A stretch of DNA of 64,000 nucleotides from Climacteris rufus (Eukaryota; Chordata; Aves; Passeriformes; Climacteridae): assembly GCA_013398175.1 (NCBI GenBank), contig VZRZ01004144.1:84930-148929 (forward strand), written 5' to 3'. The notes beneath the pieces are model-generated. The model was not told the origin of the DNA. It saw only the letters and a list, made by a program, of their open reading frames with translations, and ran no database searches. The translations under genes were made by a program, and so were the position numbers. Positions 1 through 12,900 of this stretch are shown piece by piece. Numbering within the stretch: position 1 is the stretch's first letter; every line of letters begins with the position of its first letter.

Positions 1-573
1 ATCACCTGATTATTCAGCGCTTCCTTCTGTTATGATGCTTTGGGGTCCTTCAAATCATTTTCATTATGCACTACATAATAATAAAAATCTCTATGCAGTA
101 TGCTGATAATTCCGTGCATGGTCTCTGTGATTTCTAATTGTTTGAATAACAGGATGCTATTGAAATGCCATGCAGAAACATTGCATCGCCCTGAGGGAAT
201 CAAGCTTTTCTCCTTTTACTCCTGGTGAAGATAAACATTTGAACAGTTGAAATAGGTAAAATATCCCAGGGAAGCCACCGTGCAGAGTAGACGTGCTAAA
301 GTCCTTAGTGCAGAAGCTGGGCTGCAAAGGACAAAACAGAAAAATAAATTAGATAAATAAATAAGTAACAAACATTGAATGGAAGGCACTCAAATAAGCT
401 GTGCTTTTCTTCTCTTGTGATCTTCAAGCACAAGACAAGCACTAGCAGGCCCAGGAAAGAAATATCGCGTGCTATTTTTGTGCTGCCATTATAAAATATG
501 TATTGTTTATTGTTCTGCACTGCAGCTAAAGTTTTGCATCAACCTCAAAATTACAGCAAAATTTGTTTTGAAG

Positions 574-590
574 GAGACACGCAGTGTCTC
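574..590. repeat. Short perfect inverted repeat (7-bp arms, 3-nt spacer)
   Basis: GAGACAC at 574-580 and GTGTCTC at 584-590 are exact reverse complements around the spacer GCA. It lies in intron sequence. It is too short to assign a function and may be chance. Confidence 0.7.
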
Positions 591-3500
591 TATTCTTTAA
601 GCCTCTTAATGATGTTCTTAAGAGTGTGGTGATAGAATTTCAGTCTCCTAGCGAGCACAGACAGGTTGTAGGCTATGATTCATAGAAAGTGTAAAATACT
701 GTGTGCCAGTGTGCATTATGAATGTATTTTATGTATGTTTATGTCAGCATACCTGATGTTCAGTGCATGCCAAACCAGGCAATGATGCCAGGCAGTTTTG
801 TCTCCTGGCGGGAGGCATCATTGGGTGCCACACTCTTGGGCTGTGCTCCACGTGCTCCAGACACCACTGGGGGGTACCTGAGCTTGGCCAGGCTACCAAA
901 AGTCCCCATTGACTCTGTACTGAGGGTGCTAGGACTTCGCACTAAAACTTACCTCTCTGTAAAATGGGTATAACAGCACCAGGCCATTGCTGCTGTAGGG
1001 CTGTATGAGGTCACTGCAAAGCTCAGTGGTGTGCTTGGAGACAGGCTGAGGGTCAGAGGCAGCAGCTCGTATTTTTGTGGTCCTCTTGGCACTGATGTTG
1101 GAACAAAAGTGTATGCAAGGCCCCTGGAGCAATGCAGTTCAGCTGCCTGTGTGTGCAGGTGGCTCTGAGGATGGGTGATGTGCCGAGGCAGGCACAGAGG
1201 TGTCCTGGCACTGCTCCCCAGTGCAGGGGTATCCCAGGCAGTGTGTTTGAACAAGGCATGATGCTGGTTTGAGCAGACTGCCTGAGCTCCCAGAGCTTCA
1301 CCTTGCCAGTCCCTGCCTAGAGCTAGCTCAAGTGTCTCTGCATGGTGTTGTGTTGAGACATTAAACACACCCAAAGCTGCCTGGGTAAGTGAGTGCTCCC
1401 ACCAGCCTCCTGACACGCGGCTGAACCGTGCTACAATGCCTGTTCCAGTGCTGAGGAGTAATGTTAAGCCTGGCTTCATTTCAGCTTGCCTGCTGGTAAT
1501 GTCAACAAAGATGCCCTGTGTACCAGAAAGAAAAACCTTGCAGGAATCCAAATGATAGAGGAGGCATTTGGGACTGATTGCCAGGCTCTTTATGCAGGCA
1601 TATACTGCCAGGTTTCCTTTAAATGGGCATTTAATGTCCTACTTGGAGGGGCAGGGGGCTTGGAGAGGACTGTGCTGACATCCAAATATTTGAATTTCTG
1701 ATCACTGTTTTCTAATCAGAGCAGAGGAAGATAAGAAATGTCTCTGGTGGAAATATCATAAGTGTACAACAACTGTGTTTTTATTTATACACTGTTCTGT
1801 GGCAAAGGAGTGGCTTTGGGCTTTTTTATGCTGCAAAATGTTGTGGTTTTTTTCATTGCTTCTTTTATTTTTTTGCCCAGAGAAAATATATAACGTTTAA
1901 AATTATTGCAGAATGGAACTTCACTCTCCCTGTAAAATAGTGCTCTCTGAGACATGGTGGGATCTTACACTTGACCAAATTAGCATATGCGCTCAGATAT
2001 CAGAGCTCTGCCTAGTAAAAATAACACTAGATTTGCATTTTCACATTTTTAGCTCTTGCTTCCCTGTCTCTTTAGTTTTATGCCTTTTTTCTTGACTGAC
2101 AATTCTCTTTGTGGCAGATTTATTGCTGTTCTGCTGTTTGGACCCTGTAATCAACTAGACACTTGGCTGAAGACGTTAGTCATTTCATTAAGTACTTTTT
2201 TTCAGATCTCTCAGACACAATTTTCTGTTGCTCTGGTTCCAAAAAGCAAACGACCCATGGCTAGCAAAGTCTGAATATGAATCTTTAATAAACAGAGGTA
2301 GTACCAACAATGCTCTCAGGTTTCCAAAGAGCAGAGGGCTAATCAAAAGATGCTGAATGGGGAAGAACTGCCGTTGCCATCTCGCTCTGGTAGAAACATG
2401 CCTGTATCTATTCCCAGTGAAAGCACTCTTTTGGAAGCATTGTCTCATTTATCCTCCTTGCTTCCCTTCAGAGCTACACAGGAAACCTTCCTGGTGCTAT
2501 GTGCAGATATTGCATAGTAATTTTTTTAAAATTATTTTTCAGTAATACATTGCTGGAAACAAAGACTGAATAGTTGTCTTAGGAGTAAAGATAAAGCATG
2601 AAGTGTGGTTCGTTTTGTCATCACTGTGTCGCTAATGGTTACACTCTATTCATGAACTAAAGAGATAGAACTATAGTATTCCCCTACCCTTTATGGGCAA
2701 AGAACCATTCTCTCATTTTATTGAGACTCTTTCTTAAAACACAGTTCCTCCTTCCAGGGGCAGTCCTTCGTAGCCATGAATCCTCTCCTCAGTAGCTTGC
2801 TCTCTGCAGGCAAAGGTACTCTCTGTGCCCAGAAAACAATACCATATGTTATTTGCAGAAGTGTGGGGAGTTAGGAGACTGTGCACTCACCCGTGCCTGG
2901 TTTATTGACCCCATTAATTTTGATGAAGATTGATTCAAGAGAAAGCCAAGTTGGCTGCTCCAGCTTGGCCAAGCAATCTGGTGCAGCACATCACCATCAC
3001 TGCTGGGACACAGAGCAGACTGAGGGCTGGGTGTTTTCATAGTCAGGGTCTGGGCTGGAAAGGAGTTCTTTGTGCTCTGTCTCATTTCCCTGGGAATGGG
3101 AGAAGCACGTTAAATGGTGAAATAGTGACAGTCACTCCCAAAATGCCCGTGGCTTTCCCTGTGCTGTTGAGTACCCTCTTTGCAGTTACTGCCTTGACAG
3201 AAGATCCCTAAGCTCACAGACCAGAGTGCAGTGACGTGCACCCCACAAGTCAGTAGAGAGGCACAAGGAGGTGCCTGTCAGCATCTCACCTGCCTCAGGC
3301 TAAGTTCAGCTCTGCCAGCTCTCCCCCCGGCAGCCTCCTGGGCTTCTCCTGCATCTTATCTGCAGAGCTGCACCTCTGCCTGCAGACACTTTCTGGTTCA
3401 TCCTGCATGTGACATTCTTGTGGCAGGGTCCAGCAACGTCATCAAGCGGTGCTGCTGGATGCACCATGGGGAGTTAGCCCAAAATCCCCTCAGGAGGTGC

Positions 3501-5380
3501 CCAGGCTTGCCCCTTGGACAGTCTGTTTTGTTTGCTTTGGGTTTTCTGCTTCCATAGATGCCAAAGTAACCAAAAAGATTGCTGGATGTTCAACTCCTCC
3601 AAGATTATCATCATATGAAATGAAATGGAACAAAATAAGGCATATAAAACAAAGGGAATTCATTGGGGACTATCACAATGACCTGGAAAAAATTATATAA
3701 GAAAGTGACCCTTGTTTACTGATTGTTTATGGTGGCAGCCCAAGTTGTAATCAATTAACATACGAGCCTATTGCTTGAGAGATGCTGTGGGCCTGTGGGA
3801 CACCTTTCAGTATTTCTTCCTTTCTCAGAAGGGCTGCAGGGTATCTGCTGACATCTTGGAGGCTCTCCTTCCTCACAGATGCTTTTAAAACTCTGTTTCT
3901 GACTGCAGAAGGCATAGTTAAACCTTACACATGTATTTTGTGTATGCTCTTGGGAATGGTTTCATCCTGTGACCCCCTAGGAGACTTCCTCGACCTTCTC
4001 ACAGTGTCTTGAGTCCCAGGAACTCTCTGTCAGCCTTTCTATTGCCAAGCTTTCTTCAGTGCTACACTTAGGAAGACAGAAACCAAATAGATTTATTGCT
4101 GTAACTATAATCAGAAATCATAGGCAGCATGATAAAATGGTCAAATGATCAATTTACTTAAAATTAGAGGCATTCTCAAGTGGCTCAGGGACCAGGTAGC
4201 TGCAGGCAGGCAGCTGGCCTGTTGGCCGGACACAGGGCAGTGGGATGGGTGCTGCCAACCCCATGCAGGCAGGTGGCCCAGGGCCAGCCCCAAGGCCAGG
4301 ACAGCCAAAAGAGACAAGGCCACTCCTCTTTTGTCACTTCTGAAACAATGAGATGGTGGGGCAGAGCCTGGACATGGCCAGGTTGCAGGTTGAGTGTGAG
4401 AGGAGAAGCACCAGCACTGGGTGCTGGCTGGGAGCAGGATTTCTGGGCATGATGAATGCTGGGGTAAAGCTCTCTTTGGGGTTGGGGGCTTCTGTCCCAC
4501 AAGAGCTGAAGTCGAACACCACTAGGACTGTCACCTAACATGCACACTGGGGCCAAGCAGGGATGTCACAGTTTGGTTCTGCTTCTTTAATAGGAGACAG
4601 TCCCACTCCTGCATTTTATAATGCTTCAAGAAGTGAAGGCATCTTTACAGGATTTCATTCAATCAAACGTATTAATTGTCATCCATTTTTTATCTATTAC
4701 CTCACTGGTGGATCCCACTGGAAGGCTGAGGTGTGCTTTATGGCCACATGTGCCTGGGCACACAGGTTTGGAGTACGTGCCCCACCTCTTTCCCTGCAAT
4801 TTGCCTTTCTGGAATTTGAGGGCATGGTCAAATGGCACACTGTTTCTTCCTCCAGTTTGAAAAAATGTGTTTGAATGCTGTCATTTTCCCTGATAAGAAG
4901 AGCACTATAAATTAAAAAGAGTCAGCAACACAGGCACATTAATCTTCCTGAAGCAATCCTACCTTGCACGTTTCCTGACATATATTTGATGTTGGCTTAA
5001 TTGTGCAGTCTTAAAGTAGGATTTGAGTACATAAGTGCAAAAGCAGTAATAAACTGCAGATGCAAGCTAGAAGTTGTCTGCTGGAAACTGTACAAGAAAC
5101 TGTGGAATCTGTGCGGGTGACGCACAGATCCTGCACCAAGGAGGTCGGCATGACAAGTTTAGTGGTTTTTCACCGTCCACCTAGTCAGCCCTGAAAATCA
5201 GGCTTCACACAGGAGATCCTATAAGACTGGAGCATATGGTGTCATCCCAGGGTTGTCCCTTTCTCTTCTCCCTGGCACACAAGCAATCTGACACCAGCAC
5301 AAGCAGTGCGTGGTTCGTGGGGCTTGTGCGCTGCATCCTCTTCGTGCAGCTGCTGCAGAGGTTTGCTTGGAAAGAAAGAT

Positions 5381-5418
5381 TACATTAAATCACATTAATT
5401 ACATTAGATCACATTAAA
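5381..5418. repeat. 19-bp tandem duplication rich in CATTA
   Basis: Two adjacent 19-bp units, 5381-5399 and 5400-5418, differ at two positions. Each contains CATTA twice, so four TAAT-type homeodomain half-sites fall in 38 bp. This looks like a small local duplication in the intron. Confidence 0.75.
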
Positions 5419-7955
5419 GATTTTAGGATGGGGTTCAGAAAAATCGTGGTTCTCTTCTCACTTTTGCTGGAAGAGGTCAGGAAAGTAATTCTGGATCTTT
5501 GTGTTTTGGAAGGTATCAAAAGATGCAAATAAATGCCAAGTGGGCTCTGAAACGGTCTTTGAAATCAGTGGGAGATAGGTCTCTGAGATACCAAAAATCC
5601 CACACAGGGTGTTTGCATGCATCTTCGAGTGTTTAAACACCTTTAAAAATATGTCTCCAAAGTGTCTAACTCTGAGCATAGGTTCCTGCGTCCCCTAGGC
5701 ATTTTTGAAATTGCATGCAAAGTTGCTTAGATTTCCCCTAAAGAGCACCCTTTTGTTGTAATTTTCCTGTTGACTTAATTTTCTCTTGACTTGAAACATA
5801 ATATATATTAACCTTCACTCATTTTTTGTAGCAAAATGTAGAGAAGTGAAGCTCTTTCTTAGCTGGTTTATTACAAAAAAAAGGAGCATATGGCTGATTG
5901 TGTCCCATCTGAAATGCAAATAGTGGAGCTACGTGGAAAGAATTGCTATTACTTGAGCAGTAAATGTTTCCTAATGAAGTGACTTTGACTAAGGTGGGAA
6001 GCTGGAAATGGCTGCAGGAAGAAATGATGATGGTTAATATTTCAGTGGAGCAGAACATTCTTATTCTGCTGATAAGGAGATTCTTAGGAAATGCACTGGA
6101 TTTTTTTTTAATATTCTGTATGTTTATCAGTGTGGGGAAATTGCTACACACAGGGAGCTAGACGCTTTCCTTGGAGTTATGAAATCATGTAATTTAATTT
6201 ATAACCAGAGCTTTTCACCGTTGGCCTCTTTTTGAACTGAAGTTTTCTGTACTTTGTGAACATTTGGGGTAAATAGAGACCTACTCAAGAAGATAGCTAC
6301 TGGTTCCACAGATTTTTGTCACCCTGGGCACATTCCTGGAGGCCAGAGGCCAAACAGGGTGATGGAGGGACCTGACCCACACTCTCTAATTTCCTTCTTC
6401 CTCTTTCCCATAAAGTTCTTCTCTTGTGTACATCCCTCTACACTTCCAGTAATCAAAGGTGTCCAGATGTCTGCTGTGAAGGGGAGGTGGACTGACTTTT
6501 AAACACATTTTTAAATCAAGCAGTGAGGCTAGAGGCTTGACATTTCCATTACTTAACTTTCCAAAGGGAGAGCTGTGGAGCTGGCGCTGTGAGGTTCAGC
6601 ACAACCAGTGGGCTGGAGATAGAGCATCAATTGTATTACTCTGCTTTAATGTCAGAAGGAGCCAGGAAGAACTGAGATAGCAGCATGTGCACAATTGCGT
6701 GCTCACAAGAGCTGGAGCAGCTGCCAGGTTAGACCTCTGGCTTTGTCCCTGAGCAAGATCATGTTGGGTTTGCTGAGGCTGAGCTGTCTGTTACAGGGCA
6801 CAGTTGAGGGACAGAAGATTAACATGCCTTTCCCTTGCTGATGCCCAAGGGTGTCTGACATTGCTAATGATAATGAAATAAGAGAAACCTAAAGAAAAAA
6901 GTCTGCAGCCTGCTGTTGGTGGAAATAATTAGGTTTTTCCATCTTAAAAGCAATGGTGAGGTTACTGGGATCAGGATGTGTCCATATTGGTGTGCTGGTT
7001 CAGATCGAGAGCAGACTTTTGAAGTGAATCCCTGCCTGTGCTTTGGTTCATGTCTCAGGGCAGTCCAGGAGCTCACAAGCTGGGTTATAGTGTCTCTGGA
7101 GTTGCCCCTAAGCCATCTGAGGATGGAGCCACCACTGCTGTGCCTGGATTTGCTCACACTGTGCCCTTGGACATGGGAGCCTCACCCTGCACAGAGCTCG
7201 TCACCAAGTCAGGCGTGGGCTCTGACCTTCCTGGGTAACACCTGGGTAAGGTTTCTTGGTTGCTGAGTTATTCAAGTTCTTCAGAAAGTGCTTACACAAG
7301 GTCTTTCCTAAAACAACCTTCTCCTGGTTTTAGTACTGAGTATCCTGACTGCATTCAGGAGCTGGGGAGATCCCACCAGCCCAAGGCACAGAGAGAGTAC
7401 AGTCACATCCCTGCTTCAGTCTCGGTCTTGGCAGGTCCTTTCACCCCAGTAAGGTGAAGTGAGGCTTTATATCACATCTTTTATTACAGTCAGAGTGCCT
7501 GTAGGTGCTGTAGTTATTTTCAGAATTATATCATAAATCAATATAAACCCACATTTATATGGTTTTACATATGATGGACAGCACCTGAACAGTGGTGAAT
7601 TTTGTGGCTGCTCTAATTTGCTGGAGGGTGCAGCAGCTTGCTTTATCTGCATATCTGCTTGGGTGTTCTTTGGTTTACAACAGATTACAAGTGGTAATGC
7701 TGTGGCACAGTTTTCCATACACTTCTTTTATCTTTCCTTTTGCTTGCTTTTATGTGCCTCTTCCCTCTCCCCACATCTCATTTCCATCGAGAAATACAAA
7801 TGACCTCTTGACAGAACTTTCCACTTTCATTACACTGATTTGCATTGTGCAGTCAGGGTAATACAAACACTTATATTTCTGAGATGTATTTATGATGCCA
7901 TGAAAAAACTTTCTCATATTAGCCTCTTCTTTCTTCTCCTTCTATATCTTTTCAG

Positions 7956-8104
7956 GTGTGTGTGCAACATTGACTGTTCTCAAACCAACTTCAATCCTCT
8001 TTGTGCTTCCGATGGGAAATCTTATGATAATGCATGTCAAATCAAAGAGGCATCATGCCAGAAACAGGAGAAAATTGAAGTCATGTCTTTGGGTCGATGT
8101 CAAG
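7956..8104 (+). CDS. TMEFF2: TMEFF2 exon: second follistatin/Kazal-like module
   Basis: The exon starts after TTTTCAG and ends before GTAACT. Base 7956 completes a Trp codon from the previous exon, then the frame runs from TGT at 7957 and reads CVCNIDCSQTNFNPLCASDG and onward to GRCQ. The last G at 8104 begins the Asp codon finished in the next exon. The spacing of cysteines (C-x-C-x3-C, then LC, AC, SC, RC) and the PLCASDGKSYDNAC block are the hallmark of a Kazal/follistatin domain. In TMEFF2 this is the second of two such modules in the extracellular part; such modules bind TGF-beta family ligands or act as structural units. The sequence appears identical to remembered mammalian TMEFF2, indicating strong purifying selection. 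Translation into the following intron meets a stop after 20 codons (see the separate entry). Confidence 0.97.
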
Positions 8105-8169
8105 GTAACTCTCATAACAAAACTCATTTCAAAGAATGTTTTCAATTTTTGTTCAGGAGAAAAAAATAA
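8105..8169 (+). other. TMEFF2: Intronic read-through coding tail with stop overlapping AATAAA
   Basis: If the donor at 8105 is not used, the frame continues after GRCQ with GNSHNKTHFKECFQFLFRRK plus one more Lys, then TAA at 8167-8169. The hexamer AATAAA at 8165-8170 overlaps that stop. A transcript ending soon afterwards would encode a protein with the follistatin modules but no EGF or transmembrane segment, so it would be secreted. Truncated secreted TMEFF2 forms have been reported in human cells, but whether they use the equivalent intron is not something I can confirm. The downstream U/GU-rich element is not strong, so use of this site is inference. Confidence 0.35.
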
Positions 8170-9210
8170 AGAACCAGGGCTGTCTTCTTATTTCCATTAG
8201 ACTGTTGCAGTTTATACTGTAGAGCGCAGCTGTGGGGAGGGGCAGAGCCCTCCATGGTGCAGATGCCAGCGAGGCCTGAGGAGGGCACAACTCCTGACCC
8301 TGCCCATGGCCCACAGCAGCAGGGGACTGCCCAGCTCTGCACTGGTTTCACCATCAGTCACCAATACCTTGCCCAGAGCAACTTGCCCAGAGCTCTGTCT
8401 TCCAGGCAGGAGTTGGAGCAGGACAGCAGAAATGCCCCTCAGATACATTTTGCCATCCAGGATGGATGCTCTGGTGCTCCCTTAACTGGAGCAGCATGAA
8501 GCAGTCTCGGGAGACTCTCCAAAGATGTGCTCCCAAACACAGTCCTTGGGCTGGTTCTTTGAGTGACCTGTGCTGGGCCCCGAGATGCCACTGGTGCCTG
8601 GAAGGAAATTTTCCAATAGTGGCTCAAGGATCTCTCTGTTTCTCCATAAATACCATGCTTCTCTGTGCCCAGTTCTTGGGCTTCTTCATCACCGTAACCC
8701 TTGAGTTGATTTCAAAAACCCTGTTTTGCTCCAAAATAAAAATGAAGAAAATTTGCCTTTAAATAGCTCCTGTAAATAAAGTGTCTACTGAGGTTCAGAC
8801 TCTTAATAGCTTTCTTCCTTAGCTTCTGACCTATAAATCCTCAATACATCTACTTACAAGGCCACACTATACAGGTGTATTAAACACATTCCAATTTATT
8901 CCTATCTCTTTAAAGTTAACCATCCTAAGTGGCAGTTCATTTCAGGGTACATATTAAAACTCCCCAATTACTTCAAGTAGAGCAGAAATGACAGCTCCTG
9001 CTTCAGACTGATATATTTATCCCAGCTGCAATCTGTTATCACATATTGTTAGAAAAAAAGATCCTGCTGTTTTCACCTGGCAGGCCCAGGAGAGCCTTGC
9101 AGCCAGCAGCGATGCTGTGCGTGCAAGAGAAGCTAGCTTTGCCTGGGCACTGCAGCTGGGCCATGGGCTATATCAAGTCCAGACAACTCAACACGTTTCT
9201 TTTCACACAG
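8105..9210 (+). other. TMEFF2: TMEFF2 intron of about 1.1 kb
   Basis: The intron has donor GTAACT at 8105 and acceptor CACACAG ending at 9210, preceded by a pyrimidine-rich stretch. Its first 65 bases stay open in the frame of the upstream exon and end at TAA 8167-8169. I see no mobile element or other gene in it. Confidence 0.9.
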
Positions 9211-9270
9211 ATAATACTACAACAACTACAAAATCGGAAGATGGGCATTATGCAAGAACAGATTATGCAG
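9211..9270 (+). CDS. TMEFF2: TMEFF2 exon: Thr-rich linker (60 nt, in-frame cassette)
   Basis: The exon lies between CACACAG and GTACGG. With the G from the previous exon it reads D-NTTTTTKSEDGHYARTDYA, and its last G begins the Glu codon of the next exon. The length of 60 nt and matching phases on both sides mean it can be skipped without changing the frame. It encodes the flexible extracellular linker between the second follistatin module and the EGF module. The run of five Thr follows an Asn, giving an N-glycosylation sequon (NTT), and the Thr run is a plausible O-glycosylation site. It appears unchanged relative to remembered mammalian TMEFF2. Short length makes it easy for gene predictors to miss. 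Confidence 0.94.
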
Positions 9271-9880
9271 GTACGGTTCCTATTCTGTGAGAATCACAAT
9301 TCAGAGGATCTGTGTAAGTCTCTTTTCTCCTCCATTTGCTAAGGTGAAATGTCCTCATCTTCTAGCATGGTTTACTTTAAGAAAACACTGTCTTTCCATT
9401 ACCCTTTCTTTGGCTACAAACTCTTTCTTCTTAATAAATGGGATGCTTCCATTTTTGTCAATGCACAAATACTCTGGCCGTAAAACACCTGTTCTGACAG
9501 TGGAAATAAGTATTGTAAATTATTTGGCAGAATTAGCAGACGTTATTGAAAATTATTTAATCAATGCACTAGAATATGCATATTTTTGGCATGATATACA
9601 GCTTTAAGAAAGTGAAAATTCAGTGGATAGCCCAGCTGTGATACCATGAAATGTTGCCATAATAGATATCACCTGTTGGCATTTAACTATGAACTTAATA
9701 AGGTTCTTAAAATGTGGGGGGTTTAAGTGATTAATGGTTTTCGTTTATTTAGAAGCTACAGTAAAATATAATGGCTCAATAGCCCTATATGGCACTTGAA
9801 ATTAAAAACATGTAAACACTAGTGAGGTTTGGGAGACATTTTTTACCCCCTTTCCCTGGGAGGCTTGATTTAGAAATTGA

Positions 9881-9909
9881 ATGTGTGTGTGCATGCACAT
9901 GTGCATGCA
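9881..9909. repeat. Alternating purine/pyrimidine tract containing a 20-bp perfect palindrome
   Basis: Positions 9881-9909 alternate purine and pyrimidine without a break. The last 20 bases, 9890-9909, are their own reverse complement (TGCATGCACA followed by TGTGCATGCA). Such tracts can adopt Z-DNA or cruciform structures. The tract probably grew from a (TG)n microsatellite at its left end. Confidence 0.85.
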
Positions 9910-12900
9910 GATATTCATATCTCACACTGAGAATGAAAGCCTTTGCGAAGGTCTGGTGAAAATGGGTCAGGTGATGCATTCATTGCTTCAGTTTTGTGAT
10001 ATTTTTGTGTTTTTAAAATGTTTGGAGAGAGTAGGTGGAGATCACTGTGTTTATCTGAGCTGCATGGCCTGGGTGAAATCCCATTAATGGTTTTACAGGT
10101 GTTGACATTTCTTACTTGGAGAGTCCTGTGGCAGTAGTTAATCCAGCTGGTCGTCTCCCATTTGGGCCCTTTGTGACATCCCTGTGACAGAGGAGTACCC
10201 AGCCTTAGAAACAATTGTTCTGTTTCTACTTAAAAACAGTGCCTGATGATTAAAACATAGAGCTCTGAATAAGTGATGTTGCAGTGAGGCAGAGTAGTAC
10301 AGGTTGGGGGTTGCTGCAGCACGAAGCAGGGAGGATAGAAGTTGCTATGGAAAGCAAATGCTGGGATGACTTTCCAAAAGATCCAGGGTGGGTCATGGCC
10401 CAGGTGTTTCATACTTCCAAGGAGCCCTTCCACTGGTAAAGAGAAAAACATTTTCAGTGTCTTTCCTCCAAACTCTTGATTACCCCCAGGTTTTTGTGGG
10501 AGCCAGTAGTCAGTTTTCTTAAAAGGCTGGAAGGGCTGAGGTTGTATCCTGTGATGGGAAGGAGATAGGGCCAAGTAGGCCACAATGATTTACTTAAGTT
10601 AGAAATAAGGCCAAGTAATGTTATGTTTAAACCTTCATCTTTCTTGCTGGAGAGCTGAGGAGAGCAGTGGTTTCCCCAAGTCAAGATGAAGGCCTGGAGC
10701 CCCTTTTCAGTGTTGTGCAGCCTGTCCTACGCTGCTGCTGTCTGGTGGATTTGCTTTAAGATGGCAGTGACCTACATCACCTGGGGAGGAGGCAGCACGT
10801 TTAAGCGTGAAGCAACTGAGCTGTAACAAAAAGGGAGGAAAGGCAGGTTGGGGATTAGTGAGGAGGAGGAGCTCACAATGGTGACAAGAGAGCCAAAGAA
10901 AGCCAAGTCATGGGTTATGGAGGAAGAGGAGCACAGAAGGCACCTTGAGCTCAAGTGAGCAGGAGGAAGAGAACACTCTAGTTAGGAGAGAGTTGATATT
11001 TCGGCCCACACTCAAGAGGAGAGATGGTGGGTAGAAGAAAATTGACTGCAGCAAAGTGTTGCCAGGGGTTGGGAGTCAAGCAGGGAACTCGGGAGGAAAC
11101 TGGATTACAGGGCAGGGAGGAGGGCAGAGCTGTATCACAGAGGAGCAGGTCTGTAATGGAGATGGTCCCCAAGTGCCAAAGGGTCAGGAGTGTGAGAACA
11201 GGTGATCCAATGAGAGACGGCAGAGACCTGTGTAAAGGAGACAGGGCACCTCCCTCCCCTAGAGCTGTGGGAGTGCTGGAGGCATCCTGGATCATCCATG
11301 AAGTCCAGTTGGTACCTCTGGCACAGAAAGACACCATCATTGCACCTTAGAAAGCAACTCCTTTAGGCCTCTGGTGTGGCTCAGGCCCCAATGGGCTTCT
11401 CAAGGGTGGTGACTGTGTCCCCTGGGTGGGTCTCATCAGGTACTGTCCATAGATTTAAGCTCAGCCACAGTCACCTGCACCAGCTGATAGCTTTTTTGCG
11501 TGCACCTATTATTCTGGCTTAAATTTTTCATTTTTACATACAGTAACAGCATGTAGGGTAAAAATTGCCAGTTCATGCAGGGCAATCCACCTGCCTCCAG
11601 TGTCCCCAAATGCTTGTGGCATAACCCTGTCAGGAGACCTTAGGGGAAAGGGAAAGCTGCAACAACTCCAGCCTTTTGGAAATAATTGGGGAAAAGGAAG
11701 ACAGCAGTATAAAACTGAGGCTCAGTGAACATTCTTGCATCAGCGTTTGGAAGACAGGAAGCTTTGTGCCATCCTCGTGTTTTTTCAACTGCAGAAACAT
11801 TTGATGGTGGTGGCTGTTATAAGAGTGTGGTATGTGCTACTTTTTTTCCACCTTTGAGCCTCCTCAGACAGGAAATGCTGCCCTAACCATGGGAAGCTTT
11901 GTGTGAAAAAGCAACAGTTCCTCAGCCTCTGAAGTAATTTCCCTGAGCCTGCGGCTTTCCACAGAATACTTTTGTTCTCTACCATTTAATGGCACTAAAA
12001 ATCACCCAGACTGTGAACACCACATGCTTTTAAAAACATTGACTTGTATGGACTGATTTTCCCAGGGGAGAATATAGCAGTGGGCATAATTGATGTTGTC
12101 AATTATGCTAATGCAGCAGTGCCAAATGCTCTTTGCAGGGGTTGTGGTGGCTGAGTGGCATGGGCTTTTCCCGCCATTGGAGCTTGGGAAGGCGGCAGCT
12201 CTGCAAACAGCCACAGGTCCCAACACCCAGCCAGGTTGTTCCATGTCCAACTATCCCAACCCTCAGCTCTGTCAGTGTCTTGGCTCCCTCCTGTTCTTGC
12301 AAGCCCATTGATACTCACCAATAATGCTCAAATCTTTCAGTTTGCATAGCTGAGCATGCTTGTTCCTTTGGGGTTTAACTCTTTGCATCACCTCAGTTTT
12401 TAGGGGCTCTTACTTTACACAGGCAGGATTCATGTCCATGCTGTAAATGCCTGGCTGATATCAGAGGCATCCAAAAAGCGGTACCCCCTTTTCAACAAAG
12501 CAAACCTAAGAAGAGTGAGCTGCAGGTGGCCCTTCTCTGGCCCTGTCCTGGCTTTCCAGGGTCACCAGCCCACCCTTGCCATGGCTGCCTGTGCCCTAGG
12601 TGTCAGCAGTGTCTGTGCACGTGTGTGTTTGTGCCTCTGTGCAGTTCTGGCCTCTCTCTTTCCTGAAACCCCAAGCTATTCATAAGACTTGGGAAGATTC
12701 TCACTTTCCTCAACAAATGGCAGACTGTTGACCTTGATCAAGTTTGTGCAGTGAGATTTGGTTTTAGTGAATAAATGAATGGCTGCGATTTTTCCCTCAA
12801 ATCCAATAGAAATACACTTTATCTTGCAATTTCCATGAAAGAGCATTTTTAAGCATTTTAAGTGTGATGTATGTTTTGGAATGTAGTGTCTGAGCTGAAA

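Larger units (their letters stand above)
1..7955 (+). other. TMEFF2: TMEFF2 intron, 3' portion (partial)
   Basis: This is the end of the intron preceding the second follistatin exon; its donor lies outside the window. It ends with a long pyrimidine tract and TTTTCAG at about 7949-7955. I looked for the expected preceding exon (Cys-rich acidic linker ending in an incomplete Trp codon before a GT) and did not find it. The stretch holds a 17-bp inverted repeat at 574-590 and a 19-bp tandem duplication at 5381-5418. Open frames here are short and show no recognisable family, so I treat them as chance. Confidence 0.85.

Noticed and set aside
1..7955. Search for the preceding TMEFF2 exon (acidic Cys-containing linker ending in TG before a GT donor)
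   Set aside because: No matching reading was found, so the exon is taken to lie upstream of the window.
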